Shown here piece by piece: positions 61,201 through 64,000 of a stretch of DNA of 64,000 nt (position 1 is the stretch's first letter; every line of letters begins with the position of its first letter). The notes below the pieces were generated by a model that did no database searches, was not told where the DNA came from, and worked only from the letters and a program-made list of their open reading frames with translations. The DNA is from Haemonchus contortus. Lineage: Eukaryota; Nematoda; Chromadorea; Rhabditida; Trichostrongylidae. Made by a program: the position numbers and the translations under genes. The DNA is taken from the NCBI GenBank assembly GCA_000469685.2, contig LS997563.1, forward strand, positions 20,639,757-20,703,756. The letters run 5' to 3'.

Positions 61201-62653
61201 GAAATACATAGAAAATCCGTAAAAGACAAGTGAAATCAACTAGTAACGTTCACAGTAAGATTGTCTTTATTATTATAGCATCGAAACATGAAATTAATCT
61301 TATTCCGAACACTTGACAAGAAGACCTATAAAGTGAATTTTTGATCTTCATTATCATGGTGAAGGGATTTACACCACTTCATGATAAAGGCAGGTAACTA
61401 GTGGGTCACGACGCATGGTCACAGAAGTTCGAATCCCGCACCGATACTCGTTTGAGCTGACCAAGCCTTCTATCCCTTTGGGCTCGCTTAGTTGGTTCCA
61501 GGGAGGATAAAAAAACACTGACTTGTACGTTGGCTGTCCACCGTCATTCACTGTATAGGTCGCATACGCATTTAATCTGTCACTACGATTCTGGATGCAG
61601 GTAGAATGCGGGGCTCATCACTTCGACAGGATTGACCAACGCCTTTTTTGATACTTTTCTTTAAAGTAGCATACCACATATGAGCTTAAGAGTGTATCAT
61701 AACTAAGAACTCGTTCGTTTGGTCACGTTTCGCAGGAACGAATTTTCCTCCCAAAATTAATTATATAAGAGTATTTGATAATATCTCATTTACTACGCTC
61801 CTATGAAATGGAAAGCTCTTCAGGTCTAATGATGTTTAGGTTCTCATCGCAGTGCTATCTTGTGCATGGACATTCAGTGAGGAAGACTTTTCGCAGCGCT
61901 ATGCTTACTGCTCACCTGTAACTGCAAAAACTACAAAAAACATGACTACATTGGTTTTCGTGTCTTCCGGAATTTCAGTTCTGACTATATGTGGCATAGT
62001 GATTCTTTATATATTCAACTGCTTTGCGAAAAAACGGTACCTCTTTTCTTTTAGAGACAAAATTTTCAAACAGATAAGCTTCGCTGAAGAATAAGTTGGT
62101 AGAGCTGTCAACAACAGCTATAGCAATGTTTTATCATTTAATCGGCCACAATGACATTATGACAGTATATTTGGTCTTTCAAGGGAACGTTTAACTGACA
62201 ATTCGGCTTCAGTCACATGTCGTGGCTCTTACAATAAAATAGGCCTTCTAAAAACGTTCCCTAGCGCTACGTCCGACATAGTTAATACAGTGCAAGTTGG
62301 AGAAACTTGGACGTTCTTATAGAATCCCTCGTTTGGCTCTTGAAATTGTCCTAATCTACTATAATCGGAATGGTTGACGCGCTTTTACGTAAGCTGTCTA
62401 TAGTAATGACCGTTGCCTGTTACGTGTTCTTTATGGTTTCACAGTTAATGAATCCTCTAATTTTAGATACCGGTTCGATCTCAACACATCTTATCAGCTT
62501 CGTGAAAACGAAAGCGTTTTACGCTTGCTTCTCCCGCTGGCTATTTTCCAAGCGACTATGTCCGGTATTACCACAATCAGTGGATATATAATAATTGGTT
62601 TCAAAGACCGCGTCTCACCGGTCACCTTTCGACTTCTTTTGGCTTCTTCCAAC
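58277..62653 (+). CDS. Srab-type chemoreceptor, gene III (last exon not in window)
   Basis: Six exons (58277-58426, 59917-59979, 60420-60542, 60629-60724, 61840-62036, 62467-62653) have the lengths 150/63/123/96/197/187, the same as gene I, and remain in frame (272 aa so far). Motifs include [73 protein letters not shown] and [20 protein letters not shown]. The seventh exon, which in the sisters starts LFP and ends in EMWGH plus two residues, is not found up to 64000. Either the last intron continues past the window or the AT-rich insert near 63.1 kb removed the exon. The exon 6 donor is GTGGGT, weaker than in the sisters. Confidence 0.8.
58900..59220 (-). mobile_element. Possible CR1-like LINE C-terminal remnant
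   Basis: The minus-strand frame reads NNLGVMKKGPVLVVSAHCDA and later YALRRVQAAI. This resembles the DLGV...SxHCD and RVQ blocks at the end of CR1/jockey reverse transcriptases, as in the fragment at 43.7-44.9 kb. Weak evidence. Confidence 0.35.
61368..61650 (+). repeat. tRNA-derived SINE, copy 6
   Basis: GGCAGGTAACTAGTGGGTCA followed by GAAGTTCGAATCCCGCA (B box) and the family body ACCAAGCC, CAGGGAGGATAA, TCACTGTATAGGTCGCATACG. It lies in intron 4 of receptor gene III. Confidence 0.72.
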
Positions 62654-63133
62654 GTGGGTTCCCTTTCAGTGGCCATAAAAACAACACAAAACATGTTGTT
62701 ATCGTTCGAAAGCTGGAAGAACAACAGGAATGTTTCGTAATGAAAAAATTCTGAATAATGAATTGTATTTGCCAGTATTGAGATGTATCAATTTTGAACA
62801 AGTGAGAAGACGAAAAAAATTAGGTCCGATGCATGTGCAAACACTACTCCGAAGCGAGTGGTTGAAGCATGTTCATAGATAATAGCTTATGGGAAAAGCA
62901 CACTTCAGTATAATTTTCTCAGCTATCTCTCTAATTTATGGAGCAAGTTGGTGTGTCGGTTTTTCGGTCTGTCCGTCCGCAAAACTTCATGATTACGATA
63001 AAAATATGGAAAACCCAGCTCTCTTAATTCCTTTTTATATATATAGCAGTAAATTGGTGGGTAGAATAGTGAAGTGGAGCGAGTGCGGCGGAGTGAAGTG
63101 AGTAATGTCGAATAAAGTGGGTACTTCAAAACT
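62654..63133. other. No gene seen; last intron of receptor gene III
   Basis: Contains short AT-rich sequence and TATATATATAG. No acceptor followed by an exon 7-like frame was found. Confidence 0.5.
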
Positions 63134-63566
63134 ATGATTTCGATCTGTACTGGCATGTATCAAAATACTGAATACAATAGCAATTACTTGGATATATTCA
63201 TTGATATACATAATGATAGGATGAATACTGAACTTTATAACAGAACGGAAGACTTTAATTTCAAGGTTATTAGATTTCCACTTTTTTATACTAATATATC
63301 TGAAAAAAAAAACTGAAGGTTCGGTTATATATACAGAAGTTTTGAGAATAGCTCGAGTTTGTAATCAATACCAAGCATTCATAGAAAGCTTAAATAAAAC
63401 GATGAATGTACTAATAATAAACAGCTATAGAAAAAACTTCATTATCTCTAATATATTGAAAACTTTTCATAGAAATAAGTTTATATGTTATAAATATGCT
63501 ATTAATAGTGATTCACGGCAATTACATAAATTTGTTGAGGACTTAGTTAATAGTTTTGATTGTTAA
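63134..63566 (+). pseudogene. C-terminal end of a retroelement reverse transcriptase (Penelope-like?)
   Basis: Two plus-strand frames join across a run of ten A at 63303-63312: 63134-63316 encodes NSNYLDIFIDIHNDRMNTEL and TEDFNFKVIRFPLF; 63318-63566 encodes GSVIYTEVLRIARVCNQYQA and a basic tail ending VEDLVNSFDC. The pattern YLDI, then a LY...DFNF block, then an ARxC stretch is one I associate with the region after the catalytic box of certain metazoan reverse transcriptases. The catalytic part is absent, so the element is 5'-truncated. The base composition is far more AT-rich than in the neighbouring genes. Assignment to Penelope-like elements is inference, supported by the hammerhead-like motif just downstream, since hammerheads are known in that group. 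Confidence 0.4.
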
Positions 63567-63848
63567 GTTTGATTCTTGTTAATAAATTTACCCCTTTTCA
63601 CTAAATAATTCCTTTTAACACCTTCATCACTTAATACACATAATTGTGCTCCATTCAACTGTACATTGATATACATATGGCTGTTGGTTACTGTAATTTA
63701 TAACTTTCATGTTTTTAGGTATTCTCATAGCACATTTTCTACTGACCATGGCGTTTCTTTTAGTGGGGCTTGATAGTTTCGTTTTTCTATTGTTTTTTTC
63801 TGCTGTTAATTTCGTATTTTTTTCCTTTATAGTTGTCAATTTTTCCTG

Positions 63849-63937
63849 TAATACGCTGGTCCTAACCCACTGAAGAGCCCTGGGGACCAGCGTATTAACA
63901 TGGTTCGTCTGGGTTTAAAGGCGAAACGAATCATGTT
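63849..63937 (+). ncRNA. Bipartite, loop-to-loop hammerhead ribozyme candidate
   Basis: Hairpin 1 has a perfect 14-bp stem (63849-63862 with 63884-63897); hairpin 2 a 12-bp stem (63897-63908 with 63926-63937; one G-U). Loop 1 holds AACCCA, then CUGAAGA (63870-63876), then GCC. Loop 2 holds C63909, UGGGUU, UAAA, GGC and GAA (63923-63925), followed by the stem base A63926. Pairing AACCCA with UGGGUU gives hammerhead stem I, GCC with GGC gives stem II, and hairpin 2 is stem III. All invariant positions are then met: C3-A9, G10.1-C11.1, G12 A13 A14, A15.1-U16.1 and C17 in a GUC triplet. Predicted cleavage is between 63909 and 63910. Normally the CUGANGA strand lies between the two strands that here sit in one loop, so this is a permuted form. 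Activity is untested. Confidence 0.6.
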
Positions 63938-64000
63938 ATAGTATTTTTCTGCTAACAAATTCTCTCTCTCTATTTCTTCATTCTTCCTTTCATTTTTCCA

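Noticed and set aside
63849..63937. Ordinary type I, II or III hammerhead reading of the ribozyme motif
   Set aside because: No ordering of the strands by simple loops gives a nested fold; stems I and II cross the hairpins. Only the loop-to-loop form satisfies all core positions.

Overview
The window looks like genomic DNA of a clade V (strongylid, hookworm-like) nematode. Most introns are short with GT-AG borders. Several genes have a TTTCAG-type acceptor directly in front of the start codon, which suggests spliced-leader trans-splicing. There is a cluster of nematode Srab-type chemoreceptor genes, plus RTE-clade LINEs, mariner, tRNA-derived SINEs and many MITEs. The species call is inference.

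Region 1 (about 0.7-18 kb, minus strand) holds five housekeeping genes, all in one direction: PUS3 (tRNA pseudouridine synthase), RTRAF/CGI-99, AK6/CINAP, mitochondrial ribosomal protein mL53 and VPS18. The first four follow each other at 256-473 bp and VPS18 lies about 0.7 kb further on, so this is a candidate operon. Exons were joined by hand using phase and similarity to the human proteins; the RTRAF, AK6 and mL53 models close in frame, while PUS3 and VPS18 lack only a confirmed N-terminus. Two introns use GC-AG borders. VPS18 carries a decayed mariner and a truncated LINE in its introns.

Region 2 (about 18-22 kb) is gene-poor and repetitive, with a block of tandem repeats of about 125 bp.

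Region 3 (22-62.7 kb, plus strand) is a tandem array of three Srab-like receptor genes. Their exons have matching lengths (150/63/123/96/197/187/168 nt) while their introns vary from about 80 bp to 5 kb because of transposons. Copy I is intact (327 aa). Copy II has a 5-nt insertion in exon 4 that breaks the frame. Copy III lacks its last exon inside the window. Two sister RTE elements sit in introns of copies I and II. A third LINE, with an intact 1015-aa endonuclease/reverse transcriptase ORF and a perfect 18-bp target duplication, lies 50 bp upstream of exon 6 of copy I. Six copies of one tRNA-derived SINE and several MITE families fill the rest, including an hAT-type MITE with a perfect 8-bp duplication.

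Region 4 (about 63.1-64 kb) is AT-rich and unlike the rest. It holds the end of a retroelement reverse transcriptase, then two adjacent perfect hairpins. Their loops together contain every conserved core nucleotide of a hammerhead ribozyme, in a permuted, loop-to-loop arrangement. This is the most unusual signal in the window.
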